Of a stretch of DNA of 64,000 nt, positions 21,087 to 30,318 are shown one piece after another. The notes under the pieces are model-generated. The model worked only from the letters and a program-made list of their open reading frames with translations. It did no database searches and was not told the DNA's origin. The position numbers were made by a program, and so were the translations under genes. Each line of letters opens with the position of its first letter. The stretch's first letter is position 1. Origin of the DNA: Thermomonas flagellata (GTDB lineage: Bacteria; Pseudomonadota; Gammaproteobacteria; Xanthomonadales; Xanthomonadaceae); NCBI RefSeq assembly GCF_022419185.1, contig NZ_JAJOZK010000008.1, positions 1 through 64,000 on the forward strand, written 5' to 3'.

Positions 21087-22601
21087 ATGGCGCGCGAGGC
21101 GGCCCTGGCCGCGCTGCGCGCCGAGGCCGCGCGGCTGGCCCCGGTCCATCTGCGCACCCTGATCGCGCAGGATCCGGCGCGCGCGGACGACTTCGCCCTG
21201 CAGGTCGGCCCGCTCTACGCCAGCTTCGCCCGCCAGCACTACGACCGCCGTGCGCTGGAAGCGCTGTTCGCGTTCGCGCAGGCGTGCGACCTTGCCGGTG
21301 CGGTGCGCCGCCAGCAGGACGGCGAGATCGTCAATCCCAGCGAGGGCCGTGCCGCCCTGCACACCGCCCTGCGCGGGGACGTGTCGCCGGCGCCGGTGGC
21401 GCGCGCCGCGCATGCGCAGGCCCTCGCCGCGCAGGCGCGGATGGCGGCGCTGGTCGAGCAGGTCCAGGCCAGCGGCGTGACCGACGTGGTCAGCATCGGC
21501 ATCGGTGGGTCCGACCTCGGGCCGCGGCTGGCGGTGGACGCGCTGGCGCCGCGCGCGCCGCGCCTGCGCCTGCATTTTTTGTCGAACGTGGACGCCCACG
21601 CCGCCGAGCGCGTGCTGGCCGGGCTGGACCCGGCGCGCACGGCGGCGGTGGTGATCTCCAAGACTTTCACCACCCAGGAAACCCTGCTCAACGGCCGCCT
21701 GGTGCGCGCCTGGCTTGGCGATGACGCGCGCCTGTATGCGGTCAGCGCCAGCCCCGGGCGGGTCGCCGCCTTCGGCATCCCGCCGGAGCGCAGCCTGCCG
21801 ATGTGGGACTGGGTCGGCGGGCGCTATTCGCTGTGGTCGGCGGTGGGCCTGCCGATCGCGCTGGCGCTGGGGATGGAGGGCTTTCGCGCGCTGCTGGCCG
21901 GCGCCGCGGCGATCGACCGCCACGTCCGCGAGGCGCCGTTGCGCCAGAACCTGCCGGCATGGCTGGCGCTGACCGCATTCTGGAACCGCAACCTGCTCGG
22001 CCGTGCGACCCAAGCGGTGCTGCCCTACGACGAGCGCCTGCGCCTGCTGCCGGCCTACCTGCAGCAGCTGGTGATGGAGAGCCTCGGTAAGTCGGTGCGA
22101 CTGGATGGCACCCCGGTCGCGCTGGACACGGTGCGGGTGTGGTGGGGCGGCGTCGGCACCGACGTGCAGCACAGCTTCTTCCAGGCCCTGCACCAGGGCA
22201 CCCAGGTGGTGCCGGCCGACTTCATCGGCGTGCGCCAGGCGGCGCATGCGCATGCCGGCCACCACCGCGCGCTGCTGGCCAATCTGCTGGCGCAAGGCGA
22301 AGCGCTGGCGAACGGCCAGCCCAGCGACGACCCGCACCGCGCCTATCCGGGCGGGCGGCCGAGCAGCCTGTTGCTGCTGGACCGGCTCGATCCGGGCGCG
22401 CTCGGCGCCCTGCTGGCCTTGTACGAGCACGCCACCTACCTGCTGTCGGTGCTGTGGCAGGTCAATGCGTTCGACCAGTTCGGGGTGGAGCTGGGCAAGC
22501 AACTGGCGCAGCGGCTGCTGCCCGCGTTGCAGGGGCAGGACGCCGGCATGCCCGACGACCCGGTGACCCGCGCCCTGCTGGCGCGCCTGCGCGGGGACTG
22601 A
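21087..22601 (+). CDS. pgi: Glucose-6-phosphate isomerase
   Basis: Pgi interconverts glucose-6-P and fructose-6-P. The 504-aa protein has [50 protein letters not shown] (phosphosugar isomerase signature) and a C-terminal [14 protein letters not shown] with the catalytic Lys. It is one base from panD and so shares its transcript. It is shorter than E. coli Pgi (549 aa), as is common in this lineage. Confidence 0.96.
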   Translation: MAREAALAALRAEAARLAPVHLRTLIAQDPARADDFALQVGPLYASFARQHYDRRALEALFAFAQACDLAGAVRRQQDGEIVNPSEGRAALHTALRGDVSPAPVARAAHAQALAAQARMAALVEQVQASGVTDVVSIGIGGSDLGPRLAVDALAPRAPRLRLHFLSNVDAHAAERVLAGLDPARTAAVVISKTFTTQETLLNGRLVRAWLGDDARLYAVSASPGRVAAFGIPPERSLPMWDWVGGRYSLWSAVGLPIALALGMEGFRALLAGAAAIDRHVREAPLRQNLPAWLALTAFWNRNLLGRATQAVLPYDERLRLLPAYLQQLVMESLGKSVRLDGTPVALDTVRVWWGGVGTDVQHSFFQALHQGTQVVPADFIGVRQAAHAHAGHHRALLANLLAQGEALANGQPSDDPHRAYPGGRPSSLLLLDRLDPGALGALLALYEHATYLLSVLWQVNAFDQFGVELGKQLAQRLLPALQGQDAGMPDDPVTRALLARLRGD

Positions 22602-22692
22602 ACCGCGCCGCGCCGGCGCGCGCGGATGGCGAAAGTTTCATCCTCGGCCAAGCCGGCTTTAACACGCGCTGCCGATACTCGCGCACGACTCG

Positions 22693-24450
22693 ATGACGGC
22701 CGCACGGCCGGGGATGGCGCCGTTGGAACACCCGACCCAGCAGGACATCGCGCCGGCCGCGCTCGCGGTCGAGGCCGCGCCGCTGCCGCTCGAGGCCGCG
22801 CCGGCGCGGCCGTGGGCGCGCGTGCAGGCCTGGGATGCGCGCTGGCCGCTGCTGCTGCCGCTGCTCGGCTACCTCGGCCTGCGCCTGTGGCTCTTGGCCG
22901 GGACCAAGCTCAATTCCGACGAGCCGCAGCACCTGCACGTGGTGTGGGCATGGACGCAGCAGGCGCTGGTGCCCTACCGCGACGTGTTCGACAACCACGT
23001 GCCGCTGTTCCACATCCTGCTGGCGCCGTGGCTGCGCGCGCTCGGCGAGCGCGCCGACGTGCTGCTGTGGGCGCGCGCGCTGATGCTGCCGCTGGCGCTG
23101 GCGAGCGTCGCCCTGACCGCCTGGGTCGGGCTGCGCCTGTGGGGGCGGCAGGTGGCGCGCGGCGCCGTACTGGTGCTGATGGCGGTCTCCGCCTACAGCC
23201 TGGTCGCGGCCGAGTTCCGCGCGGATGCGCTGTGGGGGCTGGCCTGGATCGCGGGGCTGGCCGCGCTGCTGCTGGGGCGCTGGCGGCCGTGGCGGGCCGG
23301 CCTGGCCGGGCTGTGCATGGGCATCGCCCTGATGACCTCGCTCAAGACCGTGCCGCTGCTGCTGGCGCTGGGCGCGGCCGCGGCTTGGACCTGGTGGCAG
23401 TGGCCGGCGCAGGACCGCCCGCCGGCGGCGGTATGGCGGCAGGCGGCGAGGTGGTGGCTGGCCGGGCTGCTGCTGCCGGTCGCGGTGGTGCTGGGCATCG
23501 TGTACCAGCGCGGCGCGCTCGGCGCGATGGTCGAGGACGCGCTGCTGTTCAACCTCGGCGCGCACGTACACGAGCAGGGCACTTGGCTGCGGCTGGCGCT
23601 GCTGCCGCTGCTGCTGGCCGCGACCTTCTGGCCCTTGCGCGGCGCGCTGGCGCGCGTGCCCGTGCAGGCGCGCGCCCGGCAGGCGCGGCGCGTGCTGCTG
23701 GCGGCGACCGCGGGCGTGGCCGCTACGCTCATCCTGGGCGTGTGGCCGCTGCTGACCCGCCAGGACCTGCTGCCGCTGCTGCCGCCGCTGGCGCTGCTGC
23801 TGGCGGCCTGGTGGCATGCGCATCCGCGCAGCGGGCGCCAGCGCTGGCTGCTCGGCGCGCTGATCACCACCGCCCTGGCCTGGCAGCTGCTGTTCCACCT
23901 GCCGTGGTCGGACCCGCTGCGCGGCTACCGCGACTGGCTCGGCGCGGTGCTGGCGATCACCCGGCCCGGCGAACCGGTGCTGGATGCCAAGGGCGCCGCG
24001 GTGTACCGCCCGCGTCCGTACTTCCCGGTGCTGGAGACCCTCACCCGCGCGCGGATCGCGCGCGGCGACCTGCCCGATGGGCTGGTAGCGGCGCTGCGCG
24101 AATCGCAGACCCACGTGGTCGCGCCGCACCGTTTCACCCCGGCGGCCGAGGCCTTCGTGCGCAGCCATTACCTGCCGCTGCGCCCGGATCTGTGGGTGAG
24201 CGGGCACGAGCTGGACATCGCCGACCCGGCGCAGGGGCTTGCCTTCCCGCTGGCGATCGGCGGAGGCTACCGCCTGCTGGACGCGGAGGGGCGCGAGGTG
24301 CAGGGGGCGAGGATCGACGCACAGCCAGTGACGGGCGAGGTGCTGCTGGAGCCCGGCCGGCACCGCCTGCAGGTGCCGCAGGCCGGGCGCTACTGGCTGC
24401 TGTGGGCGCCGGCGGCTGGCTGGTGGCAGGCGCAGCGGACGCAGGCATGA
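22693..24450 (+). CDS. Membrane glycosyltransferase-like protein (GT39/ArnT-like)
   Basis: This 585-aa protein has about nine or more hydrophobic helices (residues 50-410) and a soluble C-terminal region (about 420-585). LAGTKLNSDEPQHLHVV, with an acidic pair after the first helix, and YRDVFDNHVPLFHILLAP match the polyprenyl-phosphate-sugar-dependent GT-C transferases of the PMT/ArnT type. The acceptor is unknown; lipid A or another surface glycan is likely. The stop overlaps the PIG-L deacetylase start (ATGA), so the two form an operon. Confidence 0.75.
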   Translation: MTAARPGMAPLEHPTQQDIAPAALAVEAAPLPLEAAPARPWARVQAWDARWPLLLPLLGYLGLRLWLLAGTKLNSDEPQHLHVVWAWTQQALVPYRDVFDNHVPLFHILLAPWLRALGERADVLLWARALMLPLALASVALTAWVGLRLWGRQVARGAVLVLMAVSAYSLVAAEFRADALWGLAWIAGLAALLLGRWRPWRAGLAGLCMGIALMTSLKTVPLLLALGAAAAWTWWQWPAQDRPPAAVWRQAARWWLAGLLLPVAVVLGIVYQRGALGAMVEDALLFNLGAHVHEQGTWLRLALLPLLLAATFWPLRGALARVPVQARARQARRVLLAATAGVAATLILGVWPLLTRQDLLPLLPPLALLLAAWWHAHPRSGRQRWLLGALITTALAWQLLFHLPWSDPLRGYRDWLGAVLAITRPGEPVLDAKGAAVYRPRPYFPVLETLTRARIARGDLPDGLVAALRESQTHVVAPHRFTPAAEAFVRSHYLPLRPDLWVSGHELDIADPAQGLAFPLAIGGGYRLLDAEGREVQGARIDAQPVTGEVLLEPGRHRLQVPQAGRYWLLWAPAAGWWQAQRTQA

Positions 24451-25418
24451 CCGACCCGCTGGCGCTGGGCCGCGGCGAGCGCCTGCTGGTGCTGGCCCCG
24501 CATCCGGACGACGAGACCTTGGCCTGCGGCGGCCTGATCCAGCGCGTGCTGGCCGGCGGCGGCGAGGTGCGGGTCCTGTTGGCCACCGACGGCGGCAGCA
24601 ATCCCTGGCCGCAGCGGCGGGTCGAGCGGCGCTGGCGGCTGGACCCGGAGGCGCCCGCGCGCTGGGGCGCGCGCCGGCTGCAGGAAGTGCGTGCCGCGCT
24701 GGCCTGCCTAGGCGCTGCGGAGAGCACCCTGCAGCCGCTCGGCTGGACCGACCAGGGCCTGACCGCGGCGCTGCTGGCCGACGCCGGGGCGCTGCAGGCG
24801 CGGCTGCAGCGGGAGGTGGAGGCGTTCGCGCCGAGTATGGTCGCCTATCCGCATGTGCGCGATCCGCACCCGGACCATGCCGCGCTCGGGTTGCTGATGG
24901 AAGCAGCGCTGGCGGGCACCGTGGCGCCGCTGCGCGCACTCGGTTACCTGGTGCACGGCCCGCCGCCGGGCGCGGCGGCCGACGCGGCGTTGACCCTGAG
25001 CGAGGACGAATTCGCGCGCAAGCGCCGCGCGGCGTTGGCCCACTGGACCCAGACCCGCTACGGCGAGGCCTACCTGCTGCGGCTGGTGCATGCGCGCGAG
25101 GTCTTCCTCGCGGCGCGGCCGTGGCCACCGGTCGCGCAGGCCGTGCTCGCCTGGGACTGGAAGGGGCGCTGGCCGCTGGCGGCGCGCTTCACCCCGGACA
25201 TCGCCTGGCTGTGGCAGGACGCGCATGGCCGCCTGCACGGCGCGCGCCTCGACGCGGCCGCGATCGCCGCGCGCGGCGGCGGCCTGCAGCGCGGGCTGCG
25301 GCGGGTACGGCTGCAGCTGCCGGTCGATCCGGCGCGGGTGCGTGCGGCCTGGGCGCGGCCGCTGGGGCCGCACCGGCTGGTGGTCTACGACGCGTTCGGC
25401 TGGCGCGCGGCGGCCTGA
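24447..25418 (+). CDS. PIG-L family (LmbE-like) deacetylase
   Basis: This 323-aa protein has the LmbE/PIG-L fold with zinc ligands in LVLAPHPDDETLACGG (HPDD) and the later RDPHPDHAALG. Family members remove N-acetyl groups from sugars such as GlcNAc-containing glycolipids. The C-terminal 100 residues extend past the core domain. Coupling with the membrane glycosyltransferase suggests joint modification of a surface glycan. Its 3' end overlaps the end of queG on the other strand by 34 bp. Confidence 0.85.
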   Translation: MTDPLALGRGERLLVLAPHPDDETLACGGLIQRVLAGGGEVRVLLATDGGSNPWPQRRVERRWRLDPEAPARWGARRLQEVRAALACLGAAESTLQPLGWTDQGLTAALLADAGALQARLQREVEAFAPSMVAYPHVRDPHPDHAALGLLMEAALAGTVAPLRALGYLVHGPPPGAAADAALTLSEDEFARKRRAALAHWTQTRYGEAYLLRLVHAREVFLAARPWPPVAQAVLAWDWKGRWPLAARFTPDIAWLWQDAHGRLHGARLDAAAIAARGGGLQRGLRRVRLQLPVDPARVRAAWARPLGPHRLVVYDAFGWRAAA

Positions 25419-26518
25419 TCCGCGCGCGCCGCGTGCCGGGCCAGCGCCCAGGCCACGTGTTCGCGCACCAGCGGCGAAGGGTGGTCGCGGCGGCTGGCCA
25501 GCGCGGCCAGCACGGCCGGCGTGGTCGGCGCGTTGCCCAGCGCGACCGCGAGGTTGCGCAGCCAGCGCTCGTGCCCGCTGCGGCGGATCGCGCTGCCCTC
25601 GGTGCGGCGCAGGAACTCGTCCGCGTCCCAGGCGAACAGCTCCGCCAGCGTGGCCCGGTCCAGCCCGTTGCGGGCGCGGAAGTCGGGTTCGTCGGTGCGG
25701 CGCGCGAACTTGTTCCATGGGCACACCAACTGGCAGTCGTCGCAGCCGAAGATGCGGTTGCCGATCAGCGGGCGCAGGTCCTCGTCGATCGGGCCGTCGT
25801 GCTCGATGGTGAGGTAGGCGATGCAGCGGCGTGCGTCCAGCCGGTAGGGCGCGACGATGGCCCGGGTCGGGCAGATGTCGATGCAACGCGTGCAGCTGCC
25901 GCAGTGCGCGCTGGCCGGCGGGTCCACCGGCAGTGGGATGTCCACGAACAGCTCGCCGAGGAAGAACCAGCTGCCGCCGTCGCGGTCGATCAGGCAGGTG
26001 TGCTTGCCGATCCAGCCCAGCCCGGCGTTGCGCGCCAGCGCGCGTTCCAGCACCGGCGCGGAATCGGTGAAGGCGCGGTAGCCGAACGGGCCGATCTCGG
26101 CCTGCACCTGCTCCGCGAGTTTCTGCAGGCGGTTGCGCAGGAGCTTGTGGTAATCGCGGCCCAGCGCATAGCGGGCGACATAGGCGCGCTCGCCGTCGGC
26201 CAGCGCCTGCCATGCCGCGTCCGGGTCCTGGCCGTAGTCCAGCCCGACGCACACCACCCGCAGGGTACCGGGCTGTAGCGCGCGCGGATCCGCGCGCAGG
26301 TCGGCGTGGCGCGCCATCCAGTCCATCCCGCCGTGCTGGCCGCGTGCCAGCCAGTCGCGCAGGTGAGCGATGTCCTCCGCGGACAGCTGCACATCGGTGA
26401 TCCCCACCCGCTGGAAGCCGGCCGCCTGCGCCAGCGCGCGGATGCGCGCGGCGAGCGCGTGCGGATCGGGCGCTCCGGGGCCGGGCGCGTGGGGCGTGGG
26501 CGAGGGCGCGGTCGCCAT
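25385..26518 (-). CDS. queG: Epoxyqueuosine reductase
   Basis: QueG reduces epoxyqueuosine to queuosine in tRNA, using cobalamin and two 4Fe-4S clusters. The 377-aa protein has Asp152 (FTDSAPVLERALA). The cluster cysteines are at 206, 209, 212 and 216 (CGSCTRCIDIC) and at 232, 259, 262 and 266 (CDDCQLVCPWN). A C-terminal HEAT-like region follows. It is divergent from nnr, as in many gammaproteobacteria where queG (yjeS) neighbours nnr (yjeF). Confidence 0.96.
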   Translation of the reverse strand: MATAPSPTPHAPGPGAPDPHALAARIRALAQAAGFQRVGITDVQLSAEDIAHLRDWLARGQHGGMDWMARHADLRADPRALQPGTLRVVCVGLDYGQDPDAAWQALADGERAYVARYALGRDYHKLLRNRLQKLAEQVQAEIGPFGYRAFTDSAPVLERALARNAGLGWIGKHTCLIDRDGGSWFFLGELFVDIPLPVDPPASAHCGSCTRCIDICPTRAIVAPYRLDARRCIAYLTIEHDGPIDEDLRPLIGNRIFGCDDCQLVCPWNKFARRTDEPDFRARNGLDRATLAELFAWDADEFLRRTEGSAIRRSGHERWLRNLAVALGNAPTTPAVLAALASRRDHPSPLVREHVAWALARHAARADQAAARQPNAS

Positions 26519-26618
26519 CGGGCCAGTATAGGCAGCCGCGCGCTACGGCCGCTGCGTGCCCGCAGCGATGGCGAACACCGCGTGCGCCGCGCATCCGGCC
26601 GGCGGCACAGGCATTGCC

Positions 26619-26624
26619 TACAAT
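26619..26624 (+). promoter_or_regulatory. -10-like TACAAT six bases before the nnr start
   Basis: TACAAT, then GCCCGG, then the nnr ATG at 26631. The spacing equals that at recO and again predicts a leaderless transcript. No good -35 is visible. Confidence 0.4.
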
Positions 26625-26630
26625 GCCCGG

Positions 26631-28106
26631 ATGCACAGTCCCGTTCCCCTGCACGACTCGGCCGGTGTGCGTGCGCTGGAGGCGCGCGCGATCTCCGATG
26701 CCGGCGGCGATCCCGGGGTGCTGATGGAACGCGCGGGGCAGGCCGGCTGGCGCCATGTGCTGGCGCATTGGCCGCAGGCGGGGCGGATCGCGGTGGTGTG
26801 CGGCCCGGGCAACAACGGCGGCGACGGCTATGTCCTGGCGCGGCATGCGCACGTGGCCGGGCGCGTGGTGCAGGCCCTGGCCGCGGCCGAGCCGCGCAGC
26901 GCACCGGCGCGCGCCGCGCGCGAGGCCTATGCGGCGGCCGGCGGTGCGTTCGCCGAGGCCCTCGGCGAGGCCGACCTGATCGTGGATGCGCTGTTCGGGA
27001 TCGGCCTGACCCGCGCGCCGGAGCCGGCGCACGCCGCCCTGATCGCGGCCATCAATGCGCACCCGGCGCCGGTGCTGGCGCTGGACGTGCCGAGCGGGAT
27101 CGATGCCGGCCGCGGCAGCGCGCCGGGCGCGGCGGTGCGCGCGGCGCGCACCCTGCAGTTCCTCGCCCGCCACCGTGGCCTGTACACCGGCCCGGCGCTG
27201 GACCATGTCGGGCAGATCGCGCTGGACACCCTCGCGGTGCCGCCGGCCGTGCTGGAGGCCGTCCCGCCGGCGGCCCTGGGCTATGCCGCCGATGCCCTGG
27301 CCGGGTTCCTGCCGCCGCGCGCGCGCGACAGCCACAAGGGCCGCTACGGGCATGTCCTGTGCATCGGCGGCGATGCCGGCGGCGGCGGGGCGATCGCCCT
27401 GGCGGCGGAGGCGGCGCACCGGGTCGGGGCGGGGCTGGTGAGCGTCGCCACCCGCGGGCTGCACGTGCCGGGCCTGCTCGCACGGCGGCCGGAAACCATG
27501 GCGCACGCGGTGGCCGAGGTCGCCGACCTGCTGCCGGCACTGGAGCGCGCCAGCGTGCTCGCGATCGGCCCCGGTCTCGGCCAGGCCGCGTGGGGCCATG
27601 CGCTGCTGGCGGCCAGCCTCGGCCAGCCACTGCCGAAGGTGCTGGATGCCGACGCGCTCAACCTGCTGGCCGCCAATGCCTGGCCGGTGGCGCCCGGCGA
27701 TGTGCTCACTCCCCATCCGGGCGAGGCCGCGCGCCTGCTCGGCACCACTGTCGCCGAGGTCCAGCGCGACCGTTTCGCCGCCGCGGCCGCCCTGCAGGCG
27801 CGCTACGGCTGCAGCGTGGTGCTCAAGGGCGCCGGCAGCGTGGTGGTCGCCGCCGGGCAGCTGCCCGCGGTGGTCTGCGCCGGCAACCCAGGCATGGCCA
27901 GCGGCGGCATCGGCGATCTGCTGGCGGGCGCGATCGCCGGCCTGCTGGCGCAGGGGCTGGCGCCGGCGCAGGCCGCCCTGGCGGGCACCCTGCTGCATGC
28001 GGCCGCCGGCGACGCCGCGGCGGCCGAGGGCGGCCCGCGCGGGCTGCTGGCGACGGACCTGCTGCCCTGGCTGCGCCGGCTGGCCAATCCGGAGCCGCGG
28101 GCATGA
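26631..28106 (+). CDS. nnr: Bifunctional NAD(P)H-hydrate epimerase / dehydratase
   Basis: This 491-aa enzyme repairs hydrated NAD(P)H. The N-terminal YjeF epimerase domain (about 1-215) has VCGPGNNGGDGYVLARH and ALDVPSGIDA. The C-terminal ADP-dependent dehydratase domain (about 225-490) has HKGRYGHVLCIGGD, LTPHPGEAARLLG and GNPGMASGGIGDLLAG. ATG 26631 (MHSPVPL) is chosen over an upstream frame extension because a promoter-like box abuts it. It overlaps tsaE by 4 bp. Confidence 0.95.
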   Translation: MHSPVPLHDSAGVRALEARAISDAGGDPGVLMERAGQAGWRHVLAHWPQAGRIAVVCGPGNNGGDGYVLARHAHVAGRVVQALAAAEPRSAPARAAREAYAAAGGAFAEALGEADLIVDALFGIGLTRAPEPAHAALIAAINAHPAPVLALDVPSGIDAGRGSAPGAAVRAARTLQFLARHRGLYTGPALDHVGQIALDTLAVPPAVLEAVPPAALGYAADALAGFLPPRARDSHKGRYGHVLCIGGDAGGGGAIALAAEAAHRVGAGLVSVATRGLHVPGLLARRPETMAHAVAEVADLLPALERASVLAIGPGLGQAAWGHALLAASLGQPLPKVLDADALNLLAANAWPVAPGDVLTPHPGEAARLLGTTVAEVQRDRFAAAAALQARYGCSVVLKGAGSVVVAAGQLPAVVCAGNPGMASGGIGDLLAGAIAGLLAQGLAPAQAALAGTLLHAAAGDAAAAEGGPRGLLATDLLPWLRRLANPEPRA

Positions 28107-28612
28107 GCGCGCCTGCGCCTGCGGATGCCGGCGGCCGGGTGATCCTGCTGCCGGAGCCGGCCGCCACCGAGGCTCTCGGCCGCGGGCTGGCCGCCGCACT
28201 GCCGCCACAGCCGGTGGTGGTCTACCTCGAGGGAGACCTGGGGGCCGGCAAATCCACCCTGGCACGCGCGCTGCTGCGCGCGCTCGGGGTCGGCGGCACC
28301 ATCCGCAGCCCGACCTACACCCTGGTCGAGCCCTATGTCCTCGCCGATGGTGGCGAGGCGCTGCATCTGGACCTGTACCGGATCGCCGATCCCGGCGAAC
28401 TGGCCTATCTCGGCCTGGACCCCGGGGCGGCGCGGCTGTGGCTGGTGGAATGGCCTCGGCGCGGGCAGGGCCTGCTGCCGCCGGCGGACCTCGCCATCGC
28501 GTTGGAACTCGCCGGCGACGGCCGGCGCGCGCGCCTGCAGGCGCACTCCGCGGCGGGACGGGCGTGGCTGGGGGCGCTGCAGGCCGCTGGCGGGGAGGGC
28601 GCAGGGGGCTGA
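28103..28612 (+). CDS. tsaE: tRNA t6A biosynthesis ATPase TsaE
   Basis: TsaE is the ATPase that works with TsaB and TsaD to make N6-threonylcarbamoyladenosine at tRNA position 37. The 169-aa protein has Walker A GDLGAGKSTLARALLRALG, the switch-like RSPTYTLVEPY and HLDLYRIADPGELAYLGLD. It is coupled to nnr by an ATGA overlap, and amiC follows after 113 bp. Confidence 0.95.
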   Translation: MSAPAPADAGGRVILLPEPAATEALGRGLAAALPPQPVVVYLEGDLGAGKSTLARALLRALGVGGTIRSPTYTLVEPYVLADGGEALHLDLYRIADPGELAYLGLDPGAARLWLVEWPRRGQGLLPPADLAIALELAGDGRRARLQAHSAAGRAWLGALQAAGGEGAGG

Positions 28613-28690
28613 AACCGCAGCTTGCCGCGCGCTTCTCGCCACGTGGGCGAGGAATCCCCTCCAGAGCGCGGATTTGCAAGGAAAAATGGC

Positions 28691-28719
28691 TTGCAACCCG
28701 GCGCTGGCGATGGTTTACT
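28691..28719 (+). promoter_or_regulatory. Promoter of amiC (leaderless type)
   Basis: TTGCAA (28691-28696), a 17-nt spacer and TTTACT (28714-28719) precede the amiC ATG (28726) by exactly six bases. The preceding 60 bases are AT-richer than the flanking genes. Confidence 0.5.
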
Positions 28720-28725
28720 CCCGGC

Positions 28726-30186
28726 ATGCGCGCGCAGGGGACCCGCATCCACGGCCTGTTGCTGGCGGCGATGCTGCTGGCGGGGCTGCCCGCGGCGGCC
28801 GCCGAGATCCAGCAGGTGCAGGTGCAGAGCGGCCCGACCGGGACCCGCGCCGAAATCCAGCTGGATGCGCCCGGCCCGTACCGCCTGCTGCACTTGCAGG
28901 CGCCGGAGCGGCTGGCGGTCGATTTCAGCGCCAGCCGGCTGGCGCGCGGCCTGCGCCTGTCGGGCCCCGCCGGCAGCGTGCGCGGCGTGCGCAGCGGGCA
29001 GCCGCAGCCGGGCACGGTGCGGATCGTGTTCGACCTGGCCGCCAGCGCGCGGCCGCTGCCGCCGCGGCTGGAGCAGGGAACCGATGGCGCGCGGCTGGTG
29101 ATCGAATGGCCGGGCGATGGCCCGGCACCGGCCGCGGCGGAGACTGCCCCGGCGACCGCGCCTGCCGCGCCGCGCGCGCCGGATCCGATCGCGGTGTTGG
29201 CTGCCGGCCTGCCGGCTGCGTCGGCATCCGCACCCGACCCGGCGCCGCGGCCGGCGCCCGAGCGCGCCGCGGGCGAGGTCGCCGCGATCGCTGCCGGCAC
29301 GCCCGCCCCCGCGGCGGTATCCGTCCCCGCACCCGCCGCGAGCGCACGCACGGCGACGGCCGCGGAGGCGGGCGACGGCCCGTCCCCGCCGGTGCCCACG
29401 GCGCCGCTGCCGGCCGGCACCCGGCCGCTGGTGATCGCGATCGACGCCGGCCACGGCGGCCAGGATCCGGGCGCCCGCGGCCCCAACGGCACCCGCGAGA
29501 AGGACGTGACCCTCGCGATCGCGCGCGAACTGGCGCGCCAGGTCAATGCGACCCCCGGCATGCGCGCGTTCCTGACCCGCGAGGACGACTACTTCATCCC
29601 GCTTGAGCAGCGCGCGCGCAAGGCCAGCGCGCACAAGGCCGACATCTTCATCTCGATCCACGCCGACGCCGCCGAGAACCGCGGCGCGCGCGGATCCTCG
29701 GTCTACATCCTGTCCACCCGCGGCGCGTCCTCGCAGCGCGCGCGCTGGCTGGCGGACAAGGAGAACGCCGCCGACGTGATCGGCGGCGGGCGGGTGCGGG
29801 TGGCCGACAGCACCCTCACCTCGGTCCTGCTGGACCTGACCCAGAGCGGCAACATGAAGGCCTCCGAGGACGCCGCCGGGCACGTGCTCGGCGGCCTGCG
29901 TCGGGTCGGCAACGTGCACAAGCACGAGATCGAGCGCGCCAACTTCGCGGTCCTGCGCACCTCCGACAAGATGCCGGCGATGCTGGTGGAGACCGCCTTC
30001 ATCTCCAACCCGGAGGAGGAGAAGCGGCTGGCCGACCCCGCGTTCCAGCGCCTGCTCGCCGGCGCGATCCTGGACGGGGTGGACCGCTACTTCACCCGCC
30101 AGCCGCCGCCCGGCACGCTGTATGCGCTGCGCGCCCGCGCGCGCGAGCAGGGCGGCTACGCCAGCGCCGCCGGCGGCAGCCCGTAG
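28726..30186 (+). CDS. amiC: N-acetylmuramoyl-L-alanine amidase with AMIN domain
   Basis: This periplasmic amidase splits daughter-cell peptidoglycan. The 486-aa protein has a signal peptide ending near LPAAAAE and an AMIN domain (about 25-130). A Pro/Ala-rich linker (about 135-235) follows. The Amidase_3 catalytic domain (about 240-465) has zinc ligands in [12 protein letters not shown], the Glu of GTREKDV, the His of ISIHADA and the final Glu of VETAFISN. It lies in the nnr-tsaE-amiC-mutL block; E. coli carries amiB at this place. Confidence 0.93.
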   Translation: MRAQGTRIHGLLLAAMLLAGLPAAAAEIQQVQVQSGPTGTRAEIQLDAPGPYRLLHLQAPERLAVDFSASRLARGLRLSGPAGSVRGVRSGQPQPGTVRIVFDLAASARPLPPRLEQGTDGARLVIEWPGDGPAPAAAETAPATAPAAPRAPDPIAVLAAGLPAASASAPDPAPRPAPERAAGEVAAIAAGTPAPAAVSVPAPAASARTATAAEAGDGPSPPVPTAPLPAGTRPLVIAIDAGHGGQDPGARGPNGTREKDVTLAIARELARQVNATPGMRAFLTREDDYFIPLEQRARKASAHKADIFISIHADAAENRGARGSSVYILSTRGASSQRARWLADKENAADVIGGGRVRVADSTLTSVLLDLTQSGNMKASEDAAGHVLGGLRRVGNVHKHEIERANFAVLRTSDKMPAMLVETAFISNPEEEKRLADPAFQRLLAGAILDGVDRYFTRQPPPGTLYALRARAREQGGYASAAGGSP

Positions 30187-30227
30187 GCACCGGTCGCGCG
30201 TACGGCTCGGCCTGCGCGGGCCGGCGC

Positions 30228-30318
30228 TACACTTGTCGCGGTGACGACCCGCGCACTGCCCACGCCGACCCCCGCCAGCATCGCGGCCGCGCCAACGCAC
30301 GCGGCGGCCGCGGCATGA
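30228..30318 (+). promoter_or_regulatory. TACACT box and 25-codon GTG leader frame before mutL
   Basis: TACACT (30228-30233) is a possible -10. Eight bases downstream, GTG 30241 opens a 25-codon Thr/Pro/Ala-rich frame that stops at TGA 30316-30318, overlapping the mutL ATG by 4 bp (ATGA). It could be a coupled leader peptide or simply an open GC-rich frame in a 5' leader. Confidence 0.3.

Noticed and set aside
22462-29561. Very long open frames antisense to genes, including one of about 1,600 codons on the minus strand
   Set aside because: They lie opposite well-recognised genes, are rich in Arg, Pro, Ala and Gly with no domains, and result from the scarcity of stop codons in GC-rich DNA. 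Similar shadows occur opposite both TonB receptors, the S9 peptidase and metG.
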